Positions 50,720 through 61,044 of a DNA stretch of 64,000 bases are shown here, one piece after another (the first letter of the stretch is position 1; every line of letters starts with the position of its first letter). This stretch comes from Sphaerulina vaccinii. Lineage: Eukaryota; Ascomycota; Dothideomycetes; Mycosphaerellales; Mycosphaerellaceae. Where the stretch lies: NCBI GenBank assembly GCA_022570795.1, contig JAKUDP010000004.1, positions 1,116,001 through 1,180,000 on the forward strand, read 5' to 3'. Below the pieces are notes generated by a model. That model saw only the letters and a list, made by a program, of their open reading frames with translations, ran no database searches and had not been told where the DNA came from. The position numbers and the translations under genes were made by a program.

Positions 50720-53476
50720 TTACATCTTCTTAATCTTCTTCGCCTTACCCTCCAAATTATTGACCGCACTCTCCAAGATTTTCGCTGCCTTCTCAGCCTG
50801 TGCTTGTGCTAATTTCCAGTCGCCTACATCCAATGCGTCTCTCACAGCGGGGAAGTACGCTTCGTCATACCCGCTCCAAGCTTGTGGTCCAAAGACAATA
50901 TGTTTGAATTGTCTTCTACCTGGGACACCATGTTGCTCCTTATCCAATGGTGAACTTGGCAGGTCGAGGAGGTCGGTCTCAAATTGTGATAGAGCGTCAT
51001 TGTATGCCAATCGTCGGATCGCGTAAGATGTGGTTTCCAGTCCGCCTGTGCCGAGGACGTTCGTAGTCCAGAGATCTTCGAACTTGTGAAATTGCGATGC
51101 GACATCCTTGAGGTGAGCTGCTGCGGCTTTCAGCGATGAGATGTCCAGTTCTTTCTTGTCCTTCGTGTTCAGTCTGTTGATCTGTGCACTTGCGTATGTT
51201 GTAAGAGTGTCCAGGTATGGGCCCTCCAATGCATCAGCGTACGTCCGGAGGTCGAATGGCACGATAGGTCGATCAGCAATCTCCAGAATAAGGAGAGCCC
51301 AGATCTGTCCAAGAGTCTTATGCAAACTAAAGTCAGGGTCGCCAAACTTCTTCATCCAGTCGAAAGTCTCGTAGCAGGAATGGTATGGATACCCGTAGTC
51401 TGCACCTTCGAAGCCGAAGTCAATGGAGGAAGTACCTGCCATGTCTTGGAATGCGACATAGTCTGAGCCTGCGCCTAGACCCTCGAGCTTGGATTGCCTG
51501 TCGTCCCAGATTTGGCGGAGAGTGACTGAGCCGTCGGGAGTACTGACACGGTCCAGGACATGGAGAAGAGGTCGTTGCCAGACTGGGGAGCCTGCAGCTC
51601 GGAATACTGGATTGGGACCATAGACACCCACATCGACGTTCAGATATGCCACTGCGTTTTCGCGAAGCGCGTCCATGTTATCTTCCACGTACTCTGTGCT
51701 GCCAACCAGATTGTATTCTTCTGCGTCCCAGCTGACGAATTCGATCGATCTCAATGGCCGCCAGCCTAGCTTCCGCAGTGCACCAAAGATGCGAACCATT
51801 TCCATCATGATTGCGCTTCCACTTCCTGGGTCGACAGATCCGAAACACCAACTATCGCGGTGGTTGCCAATGATGATCTTCTTCTCCGGTTGTTCCAGAC
51901 CTTCAATCAGGCCGTGCAAGTTCCAGATTTGCTGTTTGTCGTTCTCGTCGTTGTGGTTCTTCAGGTTCACGACAGGAGCTTCAGATGACTTCTCAGGAGA
52001 AGCACCAGAGTACCACTCTTTTGCGAAATCGTTGTCGCCACCAACCCACTCCTTGGGCACTTTGACGCCATGTCCAGAGAGTGACTCAAGCAGCACTTTC
52101 GCGTCTCGCCACGCCAGTGGAAGTGATGGAATGCCAACAAGTCCTGGGTTACCCTCCTTATCGTGGACCCTCGCGTCTTTCGTGCTTGCATATCCGGGTG
52201 TTAATGGATCTCCAGCTACCCAGCTCATCAAGCTTACACCTCCTCGCTGCAAGCTGTCTTCGGGTCTCCAAGGTCCTTCTGGCCAGACAGGGCCCCTGAC
52301 AGAGCCATCTTCTGTAGGATCCGAGTAGATGAGAGCTCCAATACAGCCCGCGTCTTCTGCAGCCTTGATCTTCAATGCTCGATCTCCTTGCGTGCTGTAG
52401 TACCGCATAAGAGCGATACTTCCGTTCAGCGCGACACCCTGATCTCGCAACCAGGCAAAGTCTTCTCTATTGCCGCCATTGGCATATATGAGATGGCCCT
52501 CTGCCAGTCCACTCTTGCTGTGTCCGTGCCATGCCCATGTCTGCTGCTTGACCGGATCTGCTCTTTCTTCCTCCAACTTTGCTGTCCACCTTTTACCTTC
52601 CGGCGCCACGATACTGACACTCCTCCCGTCTTGCTTCGGGTAGTTCAAATAGACATAGTAGCTCTTCAGCTTCACACTGTCCAAATGCCCTTCTTCTTCC
52701 CACTTCCCCTTCATCCATTCTGCCATGTACAGATCTCCTTCTGTTCCTGCTACATGATCATAGCCTGTGATATGATACAAGTACTCCTCTATTCGTTCGG
52801 CATCCACGTTCTCCTGCACATATGATCGTACTGACTCTGGGTCGAAGCGTGTGCCTATGTATCGTCCATTGTTCGGGAACACGTCCAGTATGAAGAGGAC
52901 GTAGATGAGGATGGCGATTGACATAAGACCGCAGAGTCGTGCCGCTGTTGCGGCGCCCATGCGATACTGCTCGGGGATTGTAGGAAGTGGTCGGTAGAGC
53001 CATGCCATTCGTCTCGGTGGCTCTGCCGGCGTGTCGTTGCTGGTCTGTTCTGATTCTGATTGTACAGGGGTATATAATGATCGAAAGGAAGGAAGTCGTA
53101 TCGAGGAGAGAGTGGCGCCTATGCTGGACAAGTGCTGGCTGAACTTGGTTCGTATCCTGGCTCTGTGGTATAAGGAAGACGTTCTCGAGTCGGGATCTTC
53201 GCTCGAGGGGTCGAGGTAGTCGAACTCGTGGACTCTGCGACGTTCATCTTCATCTCCGCCCACTTCAGGCAGATCCAAATCGCTGTCCTCGCTCGGTCGT
53301 GGCGATTCGGCTCGGGGAGGCTGATATGTGCTCGTTGGTCCGCCATCTTGGCCTAGCAGTCCTTCCCGCTCTGCTTCTCGAACGTTTTGTGATGAACTGG
53401 GCCGGTTGATCGCATCTTCGTAACTGGGTATCGGGACATGCGCATAGCGAGCGTACTTGTCGTCGTCGTCGTCCAT
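50720..53476 (-). CDS. M28B transferrin-receptor/glutamate-carboxypeptidase-II-like membrane peptidase
   Basis: 918 residues, single exon. Type II membrane protein: acidic cytoplasmic N-tail with a PSYEDA segment (PY-like, residues 16-22), transmembrane helix about 180-200, then a protease-associated domain (about 300-470), the M28 domain and a helical TFR-like dimerisation domain (about 760-918). All five zinc ligands of glutamate carboxypeptidase II appear conserved: H539 and D549 (GNHRDSWCFGSVDPGSGSA), E586/E587 (SWDAEEYNLVGSTEY), D615 (LNVDVG) and H699 (YPYHSCYET), so it is probably an active peptidase, unlike transferrin receptor. Yeast relatives Tre1/Tre2 are adaptors for the Rsp5 ubiquitin ligase in vacuolar sorting, and the PY-like element fits that role. 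Confidence 0.92.
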   Translation of the reverse strand: MDDDDDKYARYAHVPIPSYEDAINRPSSSQNVREAEREGLLGQDGGPTSTYQPPRAESPRPSEDSDLDLPEVGGDEDERRRVHEFDYLDPSSEDPDSRTSSLYHRARIRTKFSQHLSSIGATLSSIRLPSFRSLYTPVQSESEQTSNDTPAEPPRRMAWLYRPLPTIPEQYRMGAATAARLCGLMSIAILIYVLFILDVFPNNGRYIGTRFDPESVRSYVQENVDAERIEEYLYHITGYDHVAGTEGDLYMAEWMKGKWEEEGHLDSVKLKSYYVYLNYPKQDGRSVSIVAPEGKRWTAKLEEERADPVKQQTWAWHGHSKSGLAEGHLIYANGGNREDFAWLRDQGVALNGSIALMRYYSTQGDRALKIKAAEDAGCIGALIYSDPTEDGSVRGPVWPEGPWRPEDSLQRGGVSLMSWVAGDPLTPGYASTKDARVHDKEGNPGLVGIPSLPLAWRDAKVLLESLSGHGVKVPKEWVGGDNDFAKEWYSGASPEKSSEAPVVNLKNHNDENDKQQIWNLHGLIEGLEQPEKKIIIGNHRDSWCFGSVDPGSGSAIMMEMVRIFGALRKLGWRPLRSIEFVSWDAEEYNLVGSTEYVEDNMDALRENAVAYLNVDVGVYGPNPVFRAAGSPVWQRPLLHVLDRVSTPDGSVTLRQIWDDRQSKLEGLGAGSDYVAFQDMAGTSSIDFGFEGADYGYPYHSCYETFDWMKKFGDPDFSLHKTLGQIWALLILEIADRPIVPFDLRTYADALEGPYLDTLTTYASAQINRLNTKDKKELDISSLKAAAAHLKDVASQFHKFEDLWTTNVLGTGGLETTSYAIRRLAYNDALSQFETDLLDLPSSPLDKEQHGVPGRRQFKHIVFGPQAWSGYDEAYFPAVRDALDVGDWKLAQAQAEKAAKILESAVNNLEGKAKKIKKM

Positions 53477-53680
53477 GTCGGGGCGCTGGGCTGTATGCGC
53501 CGCAGCGCTTGGTGAAATGAGAGTCTATCCGTGAGGTGCTGCTACCTCGTCATGGTGAGTGTCCAGTCGCCTCCCGCCACAATGTTTCTGTATACAGTGT
53601 ATACAGTGCTGTGGACAATCTGCCTCCTTGCCCTGCCTGCGGTATGGATGCAAGTCGTCAGCTCTCGGCGTGTTTAAGGC

Positions 53681-53695
53681 TTAGGGTTAGGGTTA
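53681..53695 (+). repeat. Internal telomere-type repeat (TTAGGG)2TTA
   Basis: TTAGGGTTAGGGTTA, two and a half units of the fungal telomeric repeat, directly in front of the first in-frame codons of the HET gene. Confidence 0.85.
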
Positions 53696-55499
53696 TGACG
53701 GAAGCCATGAAGATGGTTATGCGATATTATCACACCGCTGGAGCAATGACGAGGTTACTTACAAAGAGTTCGTGAAAGGCAGGCGCAAGGACTCAATCGG
53801 TTTTCAGAAGATCATAGACTTCTGCAAGATTGCACTCTCTGATGGGTACGAATTTGCTTGGGTGGACACCTGCTGCATAGACAAACGGTCTAGCGCTGAA
53901 CTACAGGAATCTATCAACTCCATGTACACATGGTACCGGAACGCAGCGAAATGCTACGTGCATCTTGCAGATGTGACTGTCGCCCGTGGCGACCGTGCGT
54001 TCGAAGAGCAGTTCAATGGCAGTCAGTGGTTCACCAGAGGCTGGACATTGCAGGAAATTCTCGCTCCTGATGCTAAGATCTTCTACTCCCGAAACTGGAC
54101 GCGGTTGGGTGTCTGTATATATCAAACAATTGTGTCCAGGCCCAGGAGGTTGGACGACAATGTTGATCTGACCAGTCTGATCTCGAAAGCGTCCGGCATC
54201 AGCTTAAATCATCTGACGCATCGCTCGTGTGTAAATGATGTGAGCATCGCGTGCCGCATGAGCTGGGCATCATCTCGGAAGACTTCACGAAGCGAGGATA
54301 AGGCATACTGTCTGCTTGGACTATTCGGTGTCAATATGCCGCTGCTATACGGCGAAGGAGGGATCAAGGCCTTCGTACGTCTTCAGGAAGAGATTATGAA
54401 GAATTCCGACGACCACACGTTATTCGCCTGGACTGCGACAGATGCAAACATCTGCGGAATCCCAGTGAGGTTGCCCAGAGTAGCATGCCATGGGCTACTT
54501 GCTGATGATCCTTCGTGGTTCATGCATGCCAGTAGTCTGTCGCCGTCTGAGCCTCGCTGGTGGTCGGATACTGACCCTTATACGTTGACTAGTAGAGGTG
54601 TCAGTATACAGCTGCCTCTGGAATCCGTTGCTGACGACATTTACCTGGCAACGCTGGATTGTGAAAGGCTATCAGAACGGGGCAAAGAGAGCTCGATGCC
54701 AGCCATCTATCTGAGGCAACTCTCAGGTGATAAGAACATCTTTCAAAGAGTCTTTTGTAACAGCTTAGGTACGGTGAGCTCGGTCAAAAGACCACACTGC
54801 AAAGAGATGCTCATCCGCCAGAAGGAACAATTGCATGTTCGACAGCAGACCTCCGACCGTTGGGCCACGATAGCCACGTACCTGATCGAAGCGCTCGACC
54901 ACGGAGGCAAAGGTTATGCTGTTACAGAGGCCACTTTCACCGAGGAGGTCGACGGTTTCTCTACCACTTTACCTTTGGAGCCAGTGCTGTTGTCGGACTT
55001 CCAAATTGGCCATTTCGACCATCCTTACGATTATGCCACGCTGCGCATACAGCATACCGCGACCCATGAAGCGCTCATTTTGACTGCCGCCCCATTGTCG
55101 GCCTTGTTCGCTGGATTCGATGCGAATATAGCCACCGGACAAGAGTATCACCGTGATCGAAGGACCCAGCAGCATGATATCGAAGAGTGGGAAAGGTCTC
55201 GCCAACGTCCGGACATCTTCTCAGCTTGCCAGACTCATTTGCAACAGCTTGGGTCCATCATCAATCTGCGCTCACTCCTAAGCCCGGGTACTTATCATTC
55301 GGTCCAAGTGACTGCCACTGCTGTTTCGATACCAATAGGCGGCCTCATCAAGCACTATTCACTGTACCTGAGATTGAGTCATCACACTTATCAAGGAGAT
55401 GCTAAGAATGACTACCGACCTGCCAAAACAGTACACGAGAGTGGAGTATTCACTGCCAAAGTGGACTACCATTACGGGAATGCACGTCGAGCGCAGTAA
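53691..55499 (+). CDS. HET-domain (heterokaryon incompatibility) protein, 5' end unresolved
   Basis: HET domains are TIR-like modules mediating non-self recognition and cell death in ascomycetes. The frame is open from 53691 to the stop at 55499 (602 codons) but has no ATG until after the conserved core. It starts GYDGSHEDGYAILSHRW, which already includes the AILSHxW signature, then NDEVTYKEF, FAWVDTCCIDKRSSAELQES and WFTRGWTLQEILAP, and EDKAYCLLGLFGVNMPLLYG, i.e. the full HET domain (about residues 10-215) except its extreme N-terminus. The long C-terminus is unassigned. A first exon would have to splice to an AG inside the telomeric repeat (TTAG at 53687-53690 or the one before), or the gene has lost its start. 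Confidence 0.85.
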   Translation, partial: GYDGSHEDGYAILSHRWSNDEVTYKEFVKGRRKDSIGFQKIIDFCKIALSDGYEFAWVDTCCIDKRSSAELQESINSMYTWYRNAAKCYVHLADVTVARGDRAFEEQFNGSQWFTRGWTLQEILAPDAKIFYSRNWTRLGVCIYQTIVSRPRRLDDNVDLTSLISKASGISLNHLTHRSCVNDVSIACRMSWASSRKTSRSEDKAYCLLGLFGVNMPLLYGEGGIKAFVRLQEEIMKNSDDHTLFAWTATDANICGIPVRLPRVACHGLLADDPSWFMHASSLSPSEPRWWSDTDPYTLTSRGVSIQLPLESVADDIYLATLDCERLSERGKESSMPAIYLRQLSGDKNIFQRVFCNSLGTVSSVKRPHCKEMLIRQKEQLHVRQQTSDRWATIATYLIEALDHGGKGYAVTEATFTEEVDGFSTTLPLEPVLLSDFQIGHFDHPYDYATLRIQHTATHEALILTAAPLSALFAGFDANIATGQEYHRDRRTQQHDIEEWERSRQRPDIFSACQTHLQQLGSIINLRSLLSPGTYHSVQVTATAVSIPIGGLIKHYSLYLRLSHHTYQGDAKNDYRPAKTVHESGVFTAKVDYHYGNARRAQ

Positions 55500-55937
55500 G
55501 AAAGGGACTCGGACGAGTAAGTTTGTATTGTTCTGTTACTCCATTACTACATAAGGACTCCGCTAAACATGAAACAGACATCGAGCAAACTCCATAGTTC
55601 CCCTCGACAGTGACACCCGTCGAGAAGGTGATCCAGACTCAAGTGTTTATGACCTGGGCAGATGTATCATCTGAGGTCGGAGTATGCTACGCACAAGTCC
55701 CAGCATGATATGCTGGAGGTTGTAGTGAGGTGATGCCTGGCAGCGATTGATGGCTCCTCTGCGAGCCGTCGTCATGGTATCGATGAGGTGGTCGTAAGAC
55801 GATGCTGATAGCGTCGCCGTGGGCGTTGTGTACAGTATTGTTCGCGGTTTGTCTTGATAAATGCACAACTGACTGCAAAGTGGTCAGCTTCTGCTCGATC
55901 AAGATCGCGACGACGCTTCACTCACCACTCGTCACGC
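55500..55937. other. Intergenic, nothing recognised
   Basis: About 440 bases between the converging HET gene and the small minus-strand ORF. Confidence 0.5.
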
Positions 55938-56132
55938 TTAGACCATCTTTGGCAGACGTCTCCACGGAATGCGTCGACCCTGCTTGAGGACCTTGTGGTA
56001 ATTGTATGGACCAGCCTTGTTGTTTTGCAGCGGCATCCTCAAACCGACCCAGAAGGCGACGAAAGCAGTGGTCGTTGCGTACAGAGCAGCGCTCTTGTAC
56101 AAGAGGTTGCTTCCTGCGACGTTTGAGATCAT
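55938..56132 (-). CDS. Small single-pass membrane protein, 64 aa
   Basis: ATG at 56132, stop TAA at 55938. A hydrophobic segment (LYKSAALYATTTAFVAFWVG, residues about 11-30) follows a short N-terminus, and a basic, Tyr/Pro-containing tail (PYNYHKVLKQGRRIPWRRLP) ends the protein. This shape resembles small mitochondrial inner-membrane proteins, but I do not recognise a specific family. Its non-random composition in a region otherwise full of noise ORFs supports a real gene. Confidence 0.5.
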   Translation of the reverse strand: MISNVAGSNLLYKSAALYATTTAFVAFWVGLRMPLQNNKAGPYNYHKVLKQGRRIPWRRLPKMV

Positions 56133-57631
56133 CTTGTCGATATGTCGAAGAGTTTTGATATCGAAGAACTGTCGTTGAAGTGCTTGTTACAGAGGCGTGG
56201 GATGTCTTGAGTGGAGAGTGTGAGAGTGACAGAGTTACAGGAATCGAGGATCAGACAGGTACCTACTTGACTGTATATACCACAACAGGAGGGAGGTCAC
56301 GAGTACTGTACTCTCACGTCTCAGCTCACCACTCATCTGCTCACAAGACAATCGCGGGGTAGGCTAGTCATAGCGTTACAGCCGGACCACGCGCTACCAA
56401 GGAAATCCGCCAATCAGTGGCCTCTTCCCCAGACTTCTCCAGGTTCCAAACGGAGCCAGACAGGGTCCGGTACTCGTAGATGAACGACACAGCGTGGCAG
56501 AACAATGGCAGCAATGCTTTCAAGAAGCGTCCATATCGATTGATGTGAAAGACTTCAATACTGATGATAAGGATCCAGCAATGCTGTTTTGTTGCTTTGC
56601 AGCGGCCTCAACTCCTGCTTTGCCAAGTAGTGATCCTGCACCCCTCACGCCACTACTGGGGAGATCCAATATCGCTGCCACGCAATTGGGCAGAATTGAC
56701 TTCCAGGATTGTCGCAGCCTCGCAGGTACACAAGTACATCATCCTACGCGCGTTTGTGTGAGCTGCCACTTTGGGTCGCTTGCGTACATTCGTATTATTA
56801 TTGCTGCTGATCGTTGAACACTGTTTCATTTCGCCTCCAGTGGGACAACCACACTCCACGGCCCACACCATGGGGCGCAGTCGTGCTCTCATATGGAGTT
56901 GAAGTGAGGCACTCTTTGCATGCTGCTGCAGATGCAGTGTGGTTCCGTGTGCAATTGCCTGCCCGCAGTCGTTTCGTTGCGTCCAGACTTGCAGCGTGAC
57001 TTCGCAAGCCACCGCCTCGTACCGCCTATCTATCGACTCGAGACAATCGACACACAACGGCGTTGCCGTCCGGCGATATCTCTTAGATGCAGAGTCCTTC
57101 TGCTTTACGAGTCGACAGCGAGTACAGCATTCAGCGGGCTGTAAGCAGCTGGAGGAGTCTTTCTCTTCAAGAGGCGAACCTCAGCACTCGCCGCTGGCAG
57201 GGATCATGTGGTACTGCTCACGAGCCGTGAAGACCTGGACATTGAGCAGTTGTCGCGCCGACAATGTCCCAGAGCTGACGATTCAGCATCGCAATGAGCT
57301 GGTCAGATGCTCGCGGACGTGGCTGTGAGCGAAAAGGCAGAAAGAGCGTGGACAATCGGTCACTCCAATACTGTTGGCTTGGTCGTGTAGCATGGGCTAC
57401 GCTGTCGGAGTCAATGGGTCAGCTTCGGTGAAAGTATCTGCCATGCGGCCCATTGCACTTTCCTAGGGCGTGACAGATACGCATCTCGTCAGCTGTACCG
57501 CAAGAATATCACCGCTGCTGTTAAGCACGGCTCATAGTCGCTGTGTCATGAAATGATGGCAGTCTGCATCTTGTGATTACAGTGCCAGCTGACTTGGTGG
57601 GACTATCATTAGCCACAATGTCAACATGCTT
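56133..57631. other. Intergenic, no gene recognised
   Basis: About 1.5 kb with overlapping short ORFs up to 134 codons on both strands, none supported. Confidence 0.5.
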
Positions 57632-59409
57632 CTATAATCTAGATCTGTTGAAGCTCTTCGCAACTTCAGGCGCATCTCGCTTGGACCACTCTTTCATCAC
57701 TTTCCTCTGGATCTTGCCTGACATCAGCTTAGGCTATATTACAGTTAGCATATGTTCTCAAGTTCGCTCAGCATTCACTTACAATCTCGTCCACGAACTG
57801 CACACCTCCCACCAGAGCCTTATGCTTAGCCACTTTAGGCTTGAACCAATCTTGGATGTCTTTGGGTTTCATGCCAGCCTTCTTCGCCTCCTCTGTAAGC
57901 ACCACATACGCTCTTGGCCATTCTTCGTCATGAACAGTGATCCCCACGGCTGCTGCATCTGCAACATGTTCGCAATCGAGGAGGATGCCCTCCAATTCTG
58001 CGGGCGCAACCTGTAACGCGTTCACCTTGATCAACTCCTTCTTGCGATCCACGATCCAGATATAGCCATCCTTGTTTATAACTCCAACGTCTCCAGTCCG
58101 GAGCCAACCATCACTGCTCAAGGAATCTCTCGTTGCAGCCTCGTTTCGCCAATAGCCAAGCATCACGTTCGGAGCTTGAATGAGCATTTCGCCGGGTGTG
58201 TCAAATCCCACGTCTTTATCATCATCGTCCACCAGCCTGAGCTTGTTGTTGGGGATTAGCTTGCCAACGGTGCCATTGTCGCTCGACTCGTATTGCAAGA
58301 TAGATCCACAAGTCACCTCCGTCATGCCCCAGCCTTGCTTCACTTCGCAGTTGAATCTTCTTGCGATCTCGTTCTGCAAGTCTTTCCCAAGTGGTGCACC
58401 TCCGCATAGAACGCCTCGTATTGATTGTAGATCGTACTTTTGCGTCTCTGGTCTCTTTGCCATCATGACCAACACAGGAGGCGCGACCTGCAAGTGTGTG
58501 ATCTTGTAGTCCTGGATAGCGCGGAGATAGTCCTCGTAGATGAATTGTCGCATGATGTAGATGGGTACTCGGAACTTGCAAGCCATCATCACAGCATACA
58601 TCTGGCCGTATGCGTGATAGAGAGGTAGGAAGCCAAGCCATCGTTCGGCCTTGACCTTCTCGCCATTCTTGTAGTCCAGCCCAGGCCATCTGATGTTGGC
58701 CGTCTGCTCGACATTGGCGATCAAGCCATGGTGCCCAATCATGACTCCTTTGGGCATGCCTGTTGTCCCTGAGCTGAAGTTGATGGTAGCCACTGTGTTG
58801 ACTGACTCCTCTGCTGTCATCTCTTTCCAGCGAAACTTGTCCGCTTCTTCCTCTGACCCTAGCACATCTCGCCAGTCTTTCACTCCATTCACTTCCTTCA
58901 GCAGCTCCTTGTCATCCGTGAACTGGTAGATCTTGGGATTCGTCCCAGCTTTCTTCGCAGCTTCAACATCGCTCTTCACCAAGGATGGATGTGCCAGCAC
59001 AACCTTTGCCTCAGTGAGCTTCATCTGGTGTACAATCTCATCCACTGTGTATATGGGGTTGATTGCGCTGAAAGACCTGCCACCTCCTACAATTCCGAGA
59101 TATGCTGCTGGCACTAGCATGTTGTTCGGAGTGTGTATCAGGCAGACTTCGCCCTTCTTCAGACCTAATCGATCGAGCCCAATGATCACTCTCTTGATCC
59201 ATGATAGCATCTGTCGCGGGCTAACATTCTTCTTAGCATTGGCGGCATCGAACCAGACTGGATCATCGGAAGGTACTTCGTCCTGTGGGAAGAGGTAGCT
59301 TAGGACATTGACCTGATCGTTACCAGGTTAGCATGGTCCAGTCCGGCTTGGATTATGTTGGACTTGCCTTAGGTATGTCGAGATCTGCTAGAGGTGAAGT
59401 GTGTATCAT
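57632..59409 (-). CDS. 4-coumarate-CoA ligase-like acyl-CoA synthetase, peroxisomal, three exons
   Basis: ANL-superfamily enzyme activating a carboxylic acid to its CoA thioester via an acyl-AMP. Exons 59409-59368, 59312-57783 and 57733-57632 give 557 residues. Intron 1 (59313-59367) begins GC (AAG/GCAAGT) and ends CAG with a GCTAAC branch site; intron 2 (57734-57782) is GTAAGT..TATAG. Motifs: P-loop INFSSGTTGMPKGV (about 192-205), LPLYHAYG, GWGMTE, then GWLRTGDVGVINKDGYIWIV and DRKKELIKVNALQVAPAELE, and the catalytic C-terminal lysine in MSGKIQRKV (exon 3). The last three residues are SRL, a peroxisomal PTS1 signal, as in plant and fungal 4CL-like enzymes. Substrate (fatty, phenylpropanoid or oxo-acid) cannot be told from sequence alone. 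It is divergent from the SDR gene. Confidence 0.93.
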
Positions 59410-59887
59410 CTTGATATCTGGTCAATCCAGTCTGAATTCTTGGTAATTGAGCTGTACGCCTGAAACACTCAAAAGGCACAAAAGGTAGTAGGGGGTATCT
59501 GGTCTTCCTACCTCTTTGTCTCAACTACTGACCAAGTAGTAGTCGGAGGCTGTCATCCTCATGATCAACGTCCAGTACGGAGCACGCGGTCTCTTACGGC
59601 TCCGAACAAGGTTGCGGACCTTGACTACCTCGGGCATGGCAATGTTGGAGCGTGATGGGAGGGGACCATAGCGGCCGCTGCAGAAGCAACTTGTATGCGG
59701 CATATGCGGCAAAGATTAGGAGCTCTGGTTAGTCAGCATGCGCAGGCCTCAGGCTTTGTTCCTTGCCATCACCCTCGGATAGCCATGGCATCGAGCGGAG
59801 AGGATGACTCGAGGTATGAGAGTTGGTGTCTATTGACATGTTGGTCGCAGCCGCTCGTAACGGCCGTAGGTGACAACACGTATCAAC
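59410..59887. promoter_or_regulatory. Shared divergent promoter of acyl-CoA ligase and SDR genes
   Basis: 478 bases separate the two ATGs. It contains two CCTCGG hexamers (59628-59633 and 59773-59778), the core site bound by the FarA/FarB Zn2Cys6 factors that induce fatty-acid and peroxisomal genes in Aspergillus. A NotI-like GCGGCCGC is at 59671. Co-regulation of both genes is inferred. Confidence 0.55.
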
Positions 59888-60794
59888 ATGTCCGACATCA
59901 GCCTCGATGGCTTTCTTTCCCTTGATGGCAAGGTAGCTTTGGTCACTGGAGGTAGGTATCAGCAATCGTTAGTCAAGCAGATGCCACCGCTGAAGGAGTT
60001 GAACAGGTTCTCGTGGTCTGGGTCTGCACACGGCCACGGCATTCCTCCTCGCCGGCGCGAAGACTGTGTTCATCAGTGCTCGTAAGTCTGGAGGCGAGCA
60101 GGGCATTGACCAGGCTGTCGAGAAGCTCAACAAGCTCTGCTCGAGTAGAGGCCTCAAAGGACGAGCCATTGGGGTCCCGGCCAACGTGGCCCAAGAAGAA
60201 AATATAAAGCGCCTTGTCCAAGAAGTCAAGAAGCATGAATCTAAGCTTGACATCCTGGTGGCTAATGCCGGAGCAACTTGGGGAGGACCTTTCGAGCCCA
60301 CGCCAGACTGGAGCAGCCAGAAGATCTTGGACCTGAATGTCCGTGGAGTTTTCAACCTGGCTCGTCTTTTTGCACCTATGCTCGCAGAGTCGGGCAAACC
60401 GGAAGACCCTTCCCGCATCGTGATCATGTCGTCCGTGGCAGGCACAAATGTCAGCCATGTCGGAGATAATGGCACAATCATGTATTCAGCGAGTAAAGCT
60501 GCAGCTCATCACTTGGGTCGAAATCTGGCAGTTGAGTTAGGGCCAAGGAACATCACAGTGAATTCTGTCGCTCCTGGCTTCTTTCCATCGAAACTGGCAA
60601 GTGGGCTGATTGAGATATTGGGTGGCGAAGAGGAGCTCGCGAGAGCAAACCCAAGAAAACGACTTGGCGAGCCGAATGACATTGCTGGTGTGATGTTGTT
60701 TCTCTGTAGCAAAGCCGCCAACTATGTCAATGGGGAGTATATTAGTGTGGATGGTGGAGCAAGGTTAGGAGCAGGACGATTGACCAAAATATGA
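59888..60794 (+). CDS. Short-chain dehydrogenase/reductase (classical SDR), two exons
   Basis: NAD(P)-dependent oxidoreductase. Exons 59888-59951 and 60007-60794; the 55-nt intron (GTAGGT..GAACAG) splits the cofactor motif, and splicing rebuilds VTGGSRGLGLHTA (TGxxxGxG). 283 residues. Other hallmarks: NAGATWGG, the catalytic Ser in SSVAG, Tyr/Lys in YSASKAAAHH, and ITVNSVAPGFFPS. The C-terminal NYVNGEYISVDGGARLGAG is the SDR end. It ends TKI, not a standard PTS1. An Arg in GGSRG and Ser/Arg after the first strand favour NADPH. Divergently transcribed with the acyl-CoA ligase, suggesting action on the same substrate. Confidence 0.92.
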
Positions 60795-61044
60795 GCATCT
60801 CAGAGGTTGGAAAGTCCTCGTACACTTTCCTGCTTTGCCTGTAAGTGTGTCCCTGCGATAGCGAAGTCATTGGTATCGTCACCTTTTGTACAGTAAGCAG
60901 TTCGTGGATACCTTCCACTATCGTGGAAACCTTCTTCGAAGTAGGTTCAACATGGGCCTATATTGCCATGCTAGGATAAGAAAAGGAGTCTTTCATCAAC
61001 CTCACGCCAGAGGTATCAGACTGACCATAGCAGATCTCATCAAG

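Noticed and set aside
51675..52328. Plus-strand open frame of 217 codons
   Set aside because: It is antisense to the catalytic M28 domain, whose minus-strand frame carries all five zinc ligands.
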